NCBI GenBank assembly: GCA_035556655.1
Contig: DATMFW010000010.1
Coordinates: 1 to 40,095 of the forward strand
DNA length: 40,095 nucleotides
Source of the DNA: JBDSKH01 sp035556655
Lineage (GTDB): Bacteria > Actinomycetota > Actinomycetes > Actinomycetales > Microbacteriaceae
Direction: 5' to 3'
In this document: positions 14,254 through 21,554 of the stretch, piece by piece
Layout: each line of letters begins with the position of its first letter
Numbering within the stretch: position 1 is the first letter of the stretch
Notes under the pieces: model-generated
Seen by the model: only the letters and a program-made list of their open reading frames with translations
What the model was told of the DNA's origin: nothing
The model's database searches: none
Position numbers and translations under genes: made by a program

Positions 14254-15828
14254 TCAGAGGGTGGTGGCTGCGGTGCGTTCGACGGCGAGGCCCGCCTCGT
14301 AGCGGGCGAGGTAGGTGGCGAAACCGACCACGTCATCCGGGTCGGGGTCGGCGACCTGCGCGACCGTGCCGGCGAAGACGGTGTCGCGCAGGTAGTCGCC
14401 GAGCGCGGGGCGGTCGGGGGTGGCGGCGTACGCGGCCAGCACGGCGGCACCCCAGGCGCCGCCCTCTGCTGCGCCGTCGATCACAGCGACGGGCGCGTCG
14501 AGGGCCGCCGCGACGAAGCGCTGGGCGACTCCGGCGGTGCGGAAGACTCCGCCATGGGCGGACATCCGGTCGATGCGCACGCCCTCGCCGGTGAGGGCGC
14601 GCATGCCGAGGGCCAGGCTCGCGAAGACGCCGTAGAGCTGGGCTCGGATCGCGTTGGCCAGGGTGAACCGGCTGTCGGGCGTGCGGAGGAAGAGGGGCCG
14701 GCCTTCGGCGAGGTCGACGACGGGTTCGCCGGAGAGGTGGTTGTAGGCGAGCAGTCCGCCCGCGTCGGGCTCGCCCTCCACCGCCTCGCGGAACAGCACG
14801 TCGAACACGGCGTCGTCATCGAGAGGGGTTCCGGCGGCCTCGGCGAACCGGCGGAACATGCCCGCCCAGGCGGCGAGCTCGCTCGCGCCGTTGTTGCAGT
14901 GCACCATGGCCACCGCGTCGCCGGCGGGCGTGGTGACGATGTCGAGCTCGGGGTGCGGGCGCCGAAGCGGCCGGTCGAGCACCACCATCGCGAACACGCT
15001 CGTGCCGACGCTGACATTGCCGGTGCCGGGGGCGACGGCAGCGGTGGCGACCATGCCGGTGCCCGCATCGCCCTCGGGCGGGCAGAACGCCGCACCCGGC
15101 TGCAGGGTTCCGGTGGGGTCGAGCCATGCGGCGCCCTCCGCGGTGAGCCGCCCTGCCGGGGCGCCCGCGGGCAGCACGCGGGGCAGCAGATTCCGCAGCG
15201 GAGGGACGGCCCCGCCGGCCAGTGCGTCGTAGCGCCCGACCAGCTCGTCGTCGTAGTCGGACGTGCCGGCGCCGATGGGGAACATGCCGGATGCGTCGCC
15301 GACGCCCAGCACGTTCTCGCCGGTGAGGCGGCGGTGGACATACCCCGCCAGGGTGGTGAGCGAGGCCAGACGATCGAGGTGGGGCTCCGCGTCGCGCACG
15401 GCCTGGTGCAGGTGGGCGATGGACCAGCGCAGCGGGATGTTCACCCCGAACAGCGCCGTGAGCTCCGCTGCCGCCTCGCCGGTCGAGGTGTTGCGCCAGG
15501 TGCGGAAGGGCACGAGCAGCTCGCCCCGCGCATCGAACGCCAGGTAGCCGTGCATCATCGCCGAGATGCCGATGCCCGCGAGGGTCTGCGGGGCGCCGCC
15601 GTGCCGCGCGCGGGCGTCGGCGACCAGGTCCGCGTAGGCAGCCTGCAGCCCGGACCAGATCTCTTCGTCGGCGTAGGTCCAGGATCCGTCGACGAGGGAG
15701 TTCTGCCACTCGTGCGTCCCGGTGGCGAGGATGTCCGTCGCGTCGTCACCGATCAGGCACGCCTTGATGCGGGTGGAGCCCAGCTCGATTCCGAGGACGG
15801 CGCGCCCGTTCGCGATGGCGTCGCTCAT
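14254..15828 (-). CDS. araB: FGGY carbohydrate kinase, probable L-ribulokinase (non-classical)
   Basis: 524 residues. The FGGY N-terminal phosphate loop is LGIELGSTRIKACLIG, and the C-terminal ATP site contains MSAHGGVFRTAGVAQR and AAEGGAWGAAVLA. Lying between araD and araA, it should phosphorylate L-ribulose. It does not look like the classical E. coli-type AraB. It is much closer to the FGGY kinases adjacent to araA/araD in Bacteroides, proposed as a non-orthologous ribulokinase (for example the shared phrases HGYLAF-DARGE, FRTWRNTSTG, WSIAHL, NVSVGTS). ATG 15828 overlaps the araD stop (ATGA). Confidence 0.88.
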   Translation of the reverse strand: MSDAIANGRAVLGIELGSTRIKACLIGDDATDILATGTHEWQNSLVDGSWTYADEEIWSGLQAAYADLVADARARHGGAPQTLAGIGISAMMHGYLAFDARGELLVPFRTWRNTSTGEAAAELTALFGVNIPLRWSIAHLHQAVRDAEPHLDRLASLTTLAGYVHRRLTGENVLGVGDASGMFPIGAGTSDYDDELVGRYDALAGGAVPPLRNLLPRVLPAGAPAGRLTAEGAAWLDPTGTLQPGAAFCPPEGDAGTGMVATAAVAPGTGNVSVGTSVFAMVVLDRPLRRPHPELDIVTTPAGDAVAMVHCNNGASELAAWAGMFRRFAEAAGTPLDDDAVFDVLFREAVEGEPDAGGLLAYNHLSGEPVVDLAEGRPLFLRTPDSRFTLANAIRAQLYGVFASLALGMRALTGEGVRIDRMSAHGGVFRTAGVAQRFVAAALDAPVAVIDGAAEGGAWGAAVLAAYAATPDRPALGDYLRDTVFAGTVAQVADPDPDDVVGFATYLARYEAGLAVERTAATTL

Positions 15829-16523
15829 CGCCGCACGTCGGTGCTCTGGCCGTAGACGCCCTGGTAGCGCGCGTACAGCGCGTCGATGCGATCCTGCGGG
15901 ATCGGAACGGGCTCCCCGCCCTGGCGGGCGAGGTGCACCGCTCGCGCCGCGTCCTCGCACATCACGGCCGCCTTCACCGCGTCGCGTGCCGTCACCCCGA
16001 TGGTGAACGGCCCGTGGTTCTGCATGAGCACGGCGCGGGACCGATGACCCCGCAGGGTCTCGACGATGCCGCGCCCGATCGAGTCGTCGCCGATGACGGC
16101 GAATGGACCGACCGGGATGGGCCCGCCGAACTCGTCGGCCATGCCGGTGGTCACGCAGGGGATCGGCTCCGCACGGGCGGCCCACGCCACGGCGTAGGGC
16201 GAGTGGGTGTGGACGACCCCGCCGACCTCGGGCATGTGCCGGTACACGTACGCGTGCGCCGCGGTGTCGCTGGAGGGGCTGCGGTGGCTGCCGAGCGTGC
16301 CGGCCACCACGCGACCGTCGAGATCGCAGACGATCATGTCGGCGGGGGTGAGCTCGTCGTAGGGGACCCCGGACGGCTTGATCACGAAGTAGTCGGTGCC
16401 GGGCACCCGCCCCGAGACGTTGCCGCCGGTCCAGACGACGAGGCCGGCGCGGACGAGTTCGGCGTGCAGCCGGGTGACCTCATCGCGGACGGCCGAGATG
16501 GCCTCCTCGGTCTCGTCTGTCAT
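15825..16523 (-). CDS. araD: L-ribulose-5-phosphate 4-epimerase
   Basis: 232 residues, a class II aldolase fold. It interconverts L-ribulose 5-phosphate and D-xylulose 5-phosphate, the last step into the pentose phosphate pathway. Visible are WTGGNVSGR and KPSG in the phosphate-binding N-terminal part, SDTAAHAYVYRHMPEVGGVVHTHSPYAVAWA with the Zn-binding histidines of HTH, and MQNHGPFTIG with the third metal His. ATG 16523 is preceded by AGGGAGGG. It is the first gene of the ara operon, and its start lies 20 bp from a strong palindromic operator (16543-16566). Confidence 0.95.
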   Translation of the reverse strand: MTDETEEAISAVRDEVTRLHAELVRAGLVVWTGGNVSGRVPGTDYFVIKPSGVPYDELTPADMIVCDLDGRVVAGTLGSHRSPSSDTAAHAYVYRHMPEVGGVVHTHSPYAVAWAARAEPIPCVTTGMADEFGGPIPVGPFAVIGDDSIGRGIVETLRGHRSRAVLMQNHGPFTIGVTARDAVKAAVMCEDAARAVHLARQGGEPVPIPQDRIDALYARYQGVYGQSTDVRR

Positions 16524-16542
16524 GCGCCCTCCCTGGCTGAGC

Positions 16543-16566
16543 AGCGATGTTATCGCTAACATCGCT
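16543..16566. promoter_or_regulatory. LacI-type operator O1
   Basis: Perfect inverted repeat AGCGATGTTA (16543-16552) and TAACATCGCT (16557-16566) around TCGC, 20 bp upstream of the araD start codon. Size and symmetry fit a LacI-family dimer site. Confidence 0.75.
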
Positions 16567-16660
16567 GGAAATCCAGTCATCTCGGGCGGCGGGGTGGTCG
16601 CCGTCGCCGGTGGTGCCGCCCGCGCGGGCGACATCCGCCCCGAAACCGGCGCCGACGCCC

Positions 16661-16676
16661 GTGTTATCGCTCACTC
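16661..16676. promoter_or_regulatory. LacI-type operator O2 (weak)
   Basis: GTGTTA-TCGC-TCACTC matches the O1 core (ATGTTA-TCGC-TAACAT) at 5 of 6 bases in the left half and 3 of 6 in the right half, with the same centre. It is about 114 bp from O1, which could allow looping. Confidence 0.45.
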
Positions 16677-16794
16677 GGAACACGCCGTTCCGCTCTGCCG
16701 ATCCCGCCGATTGGGGCGCCGAATCCCCGGAATACCGGCCATGACCGCGCTCTCGTTATCGAACCGTGATCAAATCGCCTTGCGAGTCGGCGGA

Positions 16795-16810
16795 ATGTGA
16801 GCGCTAACAT
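16795..16810. promoter_or_regulatory. LacI-type operator O3
   Basis: ATGTGA-GCGC-TAACAT, one mismatch per dyad from O1's core. It lies 85 bp upstream of the binding-protein start and probably overlaps the importer promoter -10. Confidence 0.65.
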
Positions 16811-16895
16811 GTCGCAACGTCATCGAGGTGGTGATGACGGGCAACGAATGCCACGACCCCGGCCCTGCCGGGTCCCGAACAAGGAGGTTTTGGGT

Positions 16896-17858
16896 ATGAA
16901 GAAGATTCTCGGCGGGCTCGTCGCGATCAGCGCTGTCGCGCTGGCGCTGACCGGCTGCGCAGGATCCGGTGGCGGAGCCGATGACGGCCTCATCACCGTC
17001 GGCTTCGCGCAGACCGGCTCGGAGAGCGGATGGCGCAGCGCGAACACCGAGTCGATGAAGGAGGCGTTCTCGGAGGAGAACGGCTTCAAGCTCGTGTTCA
17101 ACGCAGCCGACAACAAGCAGGAGGCCCAGATCGCGGCCGTCCGCTCGTTCATCAACCAGGGCGTCGACGCCATCGTCATCGCGCCCATCACGGTGGACGG
17201 CTGGGACGACGTGCTCAAGGAGGCGAAGGACGCCGGCATCCCCGTGGTGCTCGAGGACCGCACGGTCTCGGCGAGCGACGACCTCTACGAGAGCTGGGTC
17301 GGTCTGGACTTCGAGCTCGAGGGCCAGCGCGCCGGCAAGTGGGTCGCCGACAACTTCGGTGCCGAGGCCACCAACCTGGTGGTCCTGGAGGGCACGACCG
17401 GTTCGTCGGCCGCCCTGGACCGCGCGACCGGGTTCGCGGACGCCATCTCGGGCACCTCGATCAACGTCCTCGACTCGCAGACCGGCGAGTTCACCCGTGA
17501 CGGCGGCAAGAAGGTGATGGAGGGCTTCCTGCAGAAGTACGGAAGCGACATCGACCTGCTGTTCGCGCACAACGACGACATGGGCCTCGGTGCCCTCGAC
17601 GCCATCAAGGCCGCCGGCCTGGTGCCCGGCGAGGACATCAAGATCGTGACGATCGACGCGGTCCACGACGGCATGCAGGCGCTGGCCGACGGCGAGTTCA
17701 ACTACATCGTCGAGTGCAACCCGCTGCTGGGTGAGAAGGTCGCCGCCGTGGTCAAGGCGGTCCTGAACGGCGAGAGCGTCGACAAGGCGACGATCGTCGA
17801 GGACGGCGAGTTCACGCAGGAGGACGCCATCGAGCTCCTGCCGACCCGCCCGTACTGA
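16896..17858 (+). CDS. Sugar ABC importer, substrate-binding lipoprotein (YtfQ-like)
   Basis: 320 residues. The lipoprotein signal peptide MKKILGGLVA... ends in LTGC with Cys21 as the lipidation site. The mature part is a periplasmic-binding-protein I fold closely resembling E. coli YtfQ, the galactofuranose receptor: TVGFAQTGSESGWR, AVRSFINQGVDAIVIAPI, LEDRTV, GTTGSSAALDRATGFADAI, FTRDGGKKVMEGFLQ, FAHNDDMGLGALDAIK. It is tethered outside the membrane and delivers sugar to the permeases. Next to araBDA the likely ligand is L-arabinose in furanose form. ATG 16896 has AAGGAGG 8 bases upstream. A GC-rich hairpin follows before the ATPase gene. Confidence 0.93.
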   Translation: MKKILGGLVAISAVALALTGCAGSGGGADDGLITVGFAQTGSESGWRSANTESMKEAFSEENGFKLVFNAADNKQEAQIAAVRSFINQGVDAIVIAPITVDGWDDVLKEAKDAGIPVVLEDRTVSASDDLYESWVGLDFELEGQRAGKWVADNFGAEATNLVVLEGTTGSSAALDRATGFADAISGTSINVLDSQTGEFTRDGGKKVMEGFLQKYGSDIDLLFAHNDDMGLGALDAIKAAGLVPGEDIKIVTIDAVHDGMQALADGEFNYIVECNPLLGEKVAAVVKAVLNGESVDKATIVEDGEFTQEDAIELLPTRPY

Positions 17859-17873
17859 CCCCCGTCACACCCT

Positions 17874-17908
17874 CCCGCCGGGGGCCCGCCCCCAGGGTCC
17901 CCGGCGGG
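17874..17908. terminator. Intra-operon hairpin after the binding-protein gene
   Basis: Perfect 10-bp stem CCCGCCGGGG (17874-17883) with CCCCGGCGGG (17899-17908) and a 15-base GC-rich loop, without a T-tract. It likely acts as an attenuator or 3' stabiliser, giving more binding protein than ATPase. Confidence 0.6.
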
Positions 17909-17934
17909 ACTCCGCTGCAATATCGAAGGACATC

Positions 17935-19473
17935 ATGCTGGCCGACACCGAAGTCGCACCCGTCGTGGAGATGCGCGGCATCACGATCGAGTTCCCCGGG
18001 GTCAAGGCGCTCGTGGGCGTCGACTTCACGCTGCGACCCGGCGAGATCCACACCCTGATGGGCGAGAACGGAGCCGGCAAGTCGACCCTCATCAAGGCGC
18101 TCACCGGGGTCTACGCGATCGACGCCGGCACGATCACCGTCGGGGGGCGGCAACGCGAGTTCCGCACCACCGCCGACGCCCAGGCGGCCGGGATCTCGAC
18201 GGTGTACCAGGAGATCAACCTCTGTACCAATCTCACCGTCGGCGAGAACGTCATGCTCGGCCACGAGGTCCGCACCGCCGGGCGCATCGACTGGCGGGCC
18301 ACCCATCGCGACGCCGCCCGCCATCTGGCCGGGCTCGGGCTCGAGATCGACACCCACTCCCTGCTGGCCACGCACTCCATCGCCGTCCAGCAGCTCGTCG
18401 CGATCAGCCGCGCGATGGTCACCGAGTCTCGCGTCCTGGTGCTCGACGAGCCCACCTCCAGTCTCGACCGCGGCGAGGTCGAGCAGCTGTTCGCCGTGAT
18501 GCGCGACCTGCGCGCGCGCGGCGTCGCCATCCTGTTCGTCACCCACTTCCTCGACCAGGTGTACGAGATCTCCGACCGCCTCACCGTGCTGCGCAACGGC
18601 GCGCTCGTCGGTGAGTACCCCGCAGCCGAACTGCCGCGCGCCGAACTCATCTCGCTCATGATCGGGCGAGAGCTCGACGAGCTCTCGGCACTGTCGCGCA
18701 CCGCCGTGAGAGAGATCGACCGCGACGCCGAGCCGGTCTTCCACGCGGCAGAGCTCGGCAGACACGGGATGCTCGCCCCCGCCGACCTCGAGGTGTTCGA
18801 CGGCGAGGTGGTCGGCATCGCCGGCCTGCTGGGCTCGGGCCGCACCGAACTGGTCCGGCTCGTCTACGGTGCCGTGCGCCCCGATTCCGGCCGCGTCCGC
18901 ATCCGGGGCAAGGCGGCGCGCATCACCTCCCCCCGCCACGCCATCGATCACCGCATCGCGTTTTCATCGGAGGATCGTCGCGCCGAGGGCATCATCGGCG
19001 ACCTCACCGTCGCCGAGAACATCGTGCTCGGCATCCAGGCCAAGCGGGGCTGGTTGCGCAAGGTCCGCCGGGCGGAGGCCCTCGCGGTCTTCGCGGACTA
19101 CGCCGCAGCCCTCGGGGTGCGCCCGTCCGATCCGAACCGCCTGGTCCGGGATCTCTCGGGCGGCAACCAGCAGAAGGTGCTGCTGGCCCGCTGGCTGGCG
19201 ACGGCCCCTCAGCTGATCATCCTCGACGAGCCGACCCGTGGCATCGACATCGGGGCGAAGGCCGACATCCAGCGCAAGGTCGCCGAACTCGCCGGTCAGG
19301 GCCTCGCCGTGGTGTTCATCTCCTCCGAGCTGGAGGAGGTGCTGCGGATCTCGCAGCGCGTCGTCGTGATGCGCGACCGCCGTAAGATCGGTGAACTCGT
19401 CTCACACGACATCGATGTCGCCGACCTCGTCGACTACATCGCCCGGCACGAGATCGCGGAGACCGTCGCATGA
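17935..19473 (+). CDS. Sugar ABC importer ATPase 1 (YtfR-like)
   Basis: 512 residues with two nucleotide-binding domains, as in monosaccharide importers (RbsA/YtfR type). NBD1: Walker A GENGAGKST, Q-loop VYQEINL, Walker B VLVLDEPTSSLD. NBD2: degenerate Walker A GLLGSGRTEL, signature LSGGNQQKV, Walker B LIILDEPTRGID. It powers transport at the inner face of the membrane. ATG 17935 has GAAGGA just upstream. The stop overlaps the permease start. A second complete paralogue lies at 21555-23078. Confidence 0.94.
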   Translation: MLADTEVAPVVEMRGITIEFPGVKALVGVDFTLRPGEIHTLMGENGAGKSTLIKALTGVYAIDAGTITVGGRQREFRTTADAQAAGISTVYQEINLCTNLTVGENVMLGHEVRTAGRIDWRATHRDAARHLAGLGLEIDTHSLLATHSIAVQQLVAISRAMVTESRVLVLDEPTSSLDRGEVEQLFAVMRDLRARGVAILFVTHFLDQVYEISDRLTVLRNGALVGEYPAAELPRAELISLMIGRELDELSALSRTAVREIDRDAEPVFHAAELGRHGMLAPADLEVFDGEVVGIAGLLGSGRTELVRLVYGAVRPDSGRVRIRGKAARITSPRHAIDHRIAFSSEDRRAEGIIGDLTVAENIVLGIQAKRGWLRKVRRAEALAVFADYAAALGVRPSDPNRLVRDLSGGNQQKVLLARWLATAPQLIILDEPTRGIDIGAKADIQRKVAELAGQGLAVVFISSELEEVLRISQRVVVMRDRRKIGELVSHDIDVADLVDYIARHEIAETVA

Positions 19474-20522
19474 TGAACGTCCTGAGGCACCGGCTGTTCT
19501 GGCCGATCGCCGCCCTGCTGGTGCTCGTCATCGTCAACACGGTCGCGCGGCCCTCGTTCATCGCTGTCACCGTCCAGGGCGGGCAGCTCTACGGCCCGCT
19601 GATCGACATCCTGCGCAACAGCGCACCGCTCATGCTCGTCGCGCTCGGCATGACCATCGTGATCGCAACGCGCGGCATCGACCTCTCGGTCGGGGCGATC
19701 ATGGCGGTCTCGGGCGCCGTCGCCCTCACCATCATCGAGGGCTCGCCCGACCCGGACGGCATGGGCACCGTCCTGATCGCGATCGTCACCGGGGTGCTGG
19801 TGGCATTCGTGCTGGGACTCTGGAACGGCTTCCTGGTGTCGGTCATCGGCATCCAGCCGATCATCGCGACGCTGGTGCTGATGCTCGCCGGCCGCGGCAT
19901 CGCGCTGCTGATCACCGGGGGCTTCATCACCACGATCAACAGCGACCCCTACCGCTTCATCGCGCAGGGGTACGTCTTCGGGTTGCCGTTCGCGCTGTAC
20001 GTCTCTCTCGCGGCCGTCGCGATCGTGGCCCTGATCGAACGCCGGACCGCGCTCGGCATGCTGACCGAGGCGGTCGGCATCAATCCCGAGGCGAGCCGGC
20101 TGGCCGGCGTGCGCTCGCGCGGCATCATCTGGGCCGCGTATGCGGTGAGCGGCCTGCTCGCCGGGCTCGCCGGCATCCTGTACAGCTCGAACATCATGGC
20201 GGCGGATGCGAACGCGGCAGGCCTGTACATCGAACTCGACGCGATCCTGGCCGTCGTGCTCGGCGGCACGTCTCTGATGGGCGGCAAGTTCAGCCTGGCG
20301 GGCACCGTCGTCGGCGTCTTCACCATCCAGACCCTGAAGTCGACGATCACCTTCCTCGGGGTTCCGCCCGCGGTCAGCCCGCTCTTCCTGGCGATCGTCG
20401 TCGTCATCGTGGTCCTGGTGCAGTCCCCGCGACTGCGCGGCTGGGTGGCGCGGTCGACGCGGTGGCGCGTCAGGCCGGCGGCGTCCCGCGACACCGAGGG
20501 CTCGGAGGTGGCACCCTCATGA
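19470..20522 (+). CDS. Sugar ABC importer permease 1 (YtfT-like)
   Basis: 350 residues of the BPD_transp_2 (RbsC/YtfT) permease family with about nine to ten hydrophobic segments. Landmarks are MTIVIATRGIDLSVGAIMAVSGAVA, the long hydrophilic loop with EASRLAGVRSRGIIWAAYAVSGLLAGLAGI, and GTSLMGGKFSLAGTVVG. It forms half of the membrane channel. The first codons overlap the ATPase stop (ATGATG). The next permease begins within its stop codon. Confidence 0.93.
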   Translation: MMNVLRHRLFWPIAALLVLVIVNTVARPSFIAVTVQGGQLYGPLIDILRNSAPLMLVALGMTIVIATRGIDLSVGAIMAVSGAVALTIIEGSPDPDGMGTVLIAIVTGVLVAFVLGLWNGFLVSVIGIQPIIATLVLMLAGRGIALLITGGFITTINSDPYRFIAQGYVFGLPFALYVSLAAVAIVALIERRTALGMLTEAVGINPEASRLAGVRSRGIIWAAYAVSGLLAGLAGILYSSNIMAADANAAGLYIELDAILAVVLGGTSLMGGKFSLAGTVVGVFTIQTLKSTITFLGVPPAVSPLFLAIVVVIVVLVQSPRLRGWVARSTRWRVRPAASRDTEGSEVAPS

Positions 20523-21535
20523 CCGATCAGTCGATGCTCGAACGCCCCACGCTGGGGACGGCGATCCAGCGCTTCCTGAGCAGGCGCGCCTCGTGGGTGC
20601 CGTTCTTCGCGGCGCTCCTGATCCTGGTGCTGATGTTCGCCGGCGCTCAGGCGTACTTCGGCAACTTCCTCACCCCGCGCGTGATCTCGTCGCTGCTGCT
20701 GGACAACGCCTATCTGCTGATCCTCGCCGTGGGGATGACGTTCGTGATCCTCACCGGGGGCATCGACCTGTCGGTGGGGGCCGTCATGGCGTTCACCGGC
20801 ATGCTCGGGGCCAGCATGCTGCGCGACGGTGTCCCGGCGCCGGTCGTGGTCCCGGTGATGCTCGTCCTCGGTGCGTCGATGGGACTCGGCGTCGGGGTGC
20901 TCGTGCAGTACTTCGATGTGCAGCCCTTCATCGCGTCGCTCGCGGCGATGTTCGCCGCACGCGGGCTGGCGTTCATGGTGAGCCTCGCCTCGATCCGGGT
21001 CGACGATGCGGGGATCCTCTGGCTGCAGTCCACGCGGATCCAGGCCGCACCCGGGAGCTGGTTCATCACGCCCACGGGCATCATCGCGATCCTCGTCGTG
21101 GTGGCGGGTGCTCTCGTGCTGGCCTACACCCGCTTCGGGCGCACCATCTACGCGATCGGCGGGAACGAGCAGTCGGCCCGCCTGATGGGGTTGCCCGTGG
21201 TCCGCACCAAGCTGCTGGCCTACGTGGTGAGCGGGTTGTGCGCGGGCCTGGCCGGCGTCGTCTTCACGGCGTACACCGGGGCGTCGTACCCGCTGAACGG
21301 CATCGGCACCGAGCTGGACACCATCGCCGCCGTCGTCATCGGCGGCACCCTGCTCACCGGCGGCAGCGGTTTCGTGCTCGGGTCGATGATCGGCGTGTTC
21401 GTCTACGGCACCATCAAGACCGCCATCTCGTTCCTCGGCGCCGAGCAGTCCTGGACCCGCATCACGATCGGCGGGCTGCTGCTGCTCTTCGTCGTCGTCC
21501 AGCGCCTCATCGTCGCGCGTTCCCGACGCCGCTGA
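20519..21535 (+). CDS. yjfF: Sugar ABC importer permease 2 (YjfF-like)
   Basis: 338 residues of the same permease family and a partner of permease 1, as YjfF is of YtfT. Landmarks are MTFVILTGGIDLSVGAVMAFTGMLGA, GRTIYAIGGNEQSARLMGLPV, YVVSGLCAGLAGVVFTAYTGASYP and GGTLLTGGSGFVLGSMIGV. I chose ATG 20519, which overlaps the previous stop as ATGA and gives a normal cytoplasmic N-terminus before the first helix. Confidence 0.92.
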   Translation: MTDQSMLERPTLGTAIQRFLSRRASWVPFFAALLILVLMFAGAQAYFGNFLTPRVISSLLLDNAYLLILAVGMTFVILTGGIDLSVGAVMAFTGMLGASMLRDGVPAPVVVPVMLVLGASMGLGVGVLVQYFDVQPFIASLAAMFAARGLAFMVSLASIRVDDAGILWLQSTRIQAAPGSWFITPTGIIAILVVVAGALVLAYTRFGRTIYAIGGNEQSARLMGLPVVRTKLLAYVVSGLCAGLAGVVFTAYTGASYPLNGIGTELDTIAAVVIGGTLLTGGSGFVLGSMIGVFVYGTIKTAISFLGAEQSWTRITIGGLLLLFVVVQRLIVARSRRR

Positions 21536-21554
21536 CCGCGGGGCTGGTGACAGG

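Larger units (their letters stand above)
16524..16895. other. Divergent regulatory region between ara operon and ABC importer operon
   Basis: 372 bp without a convincing gene. It holds three sites sharing the core ATGTTA-N4-TAACAT (annotated separately) and a small palindrome CTGGA-AA-TCCAG (16565-16576) touching the first site. TTGCGA (16780-16785) with TAACAT (16805-16810) is a possible promoter for the importer with a long 19-base spacer, overlapping the third operator. AAGGAGG (16881-16887) is the ribosome site of the binding protein. The middle (about 16580-16655) is GC-rich with nothing recognised. Confidence 0.7.

Noticed and set aside
12551..14302. A 583-codon plus-strand frame opposite araA
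   Set aside because: Antisense shadow of araA, with no recognisable domain or ribosome site.
17863..17889. CGTCACA after the binding-protein stop as a fourth ECF41 promoter
   Set aside because: Sixteen bases later the sequence is CCGC rather than a GTC-type -10, and the site lies within an operon next to a GC hairpin.
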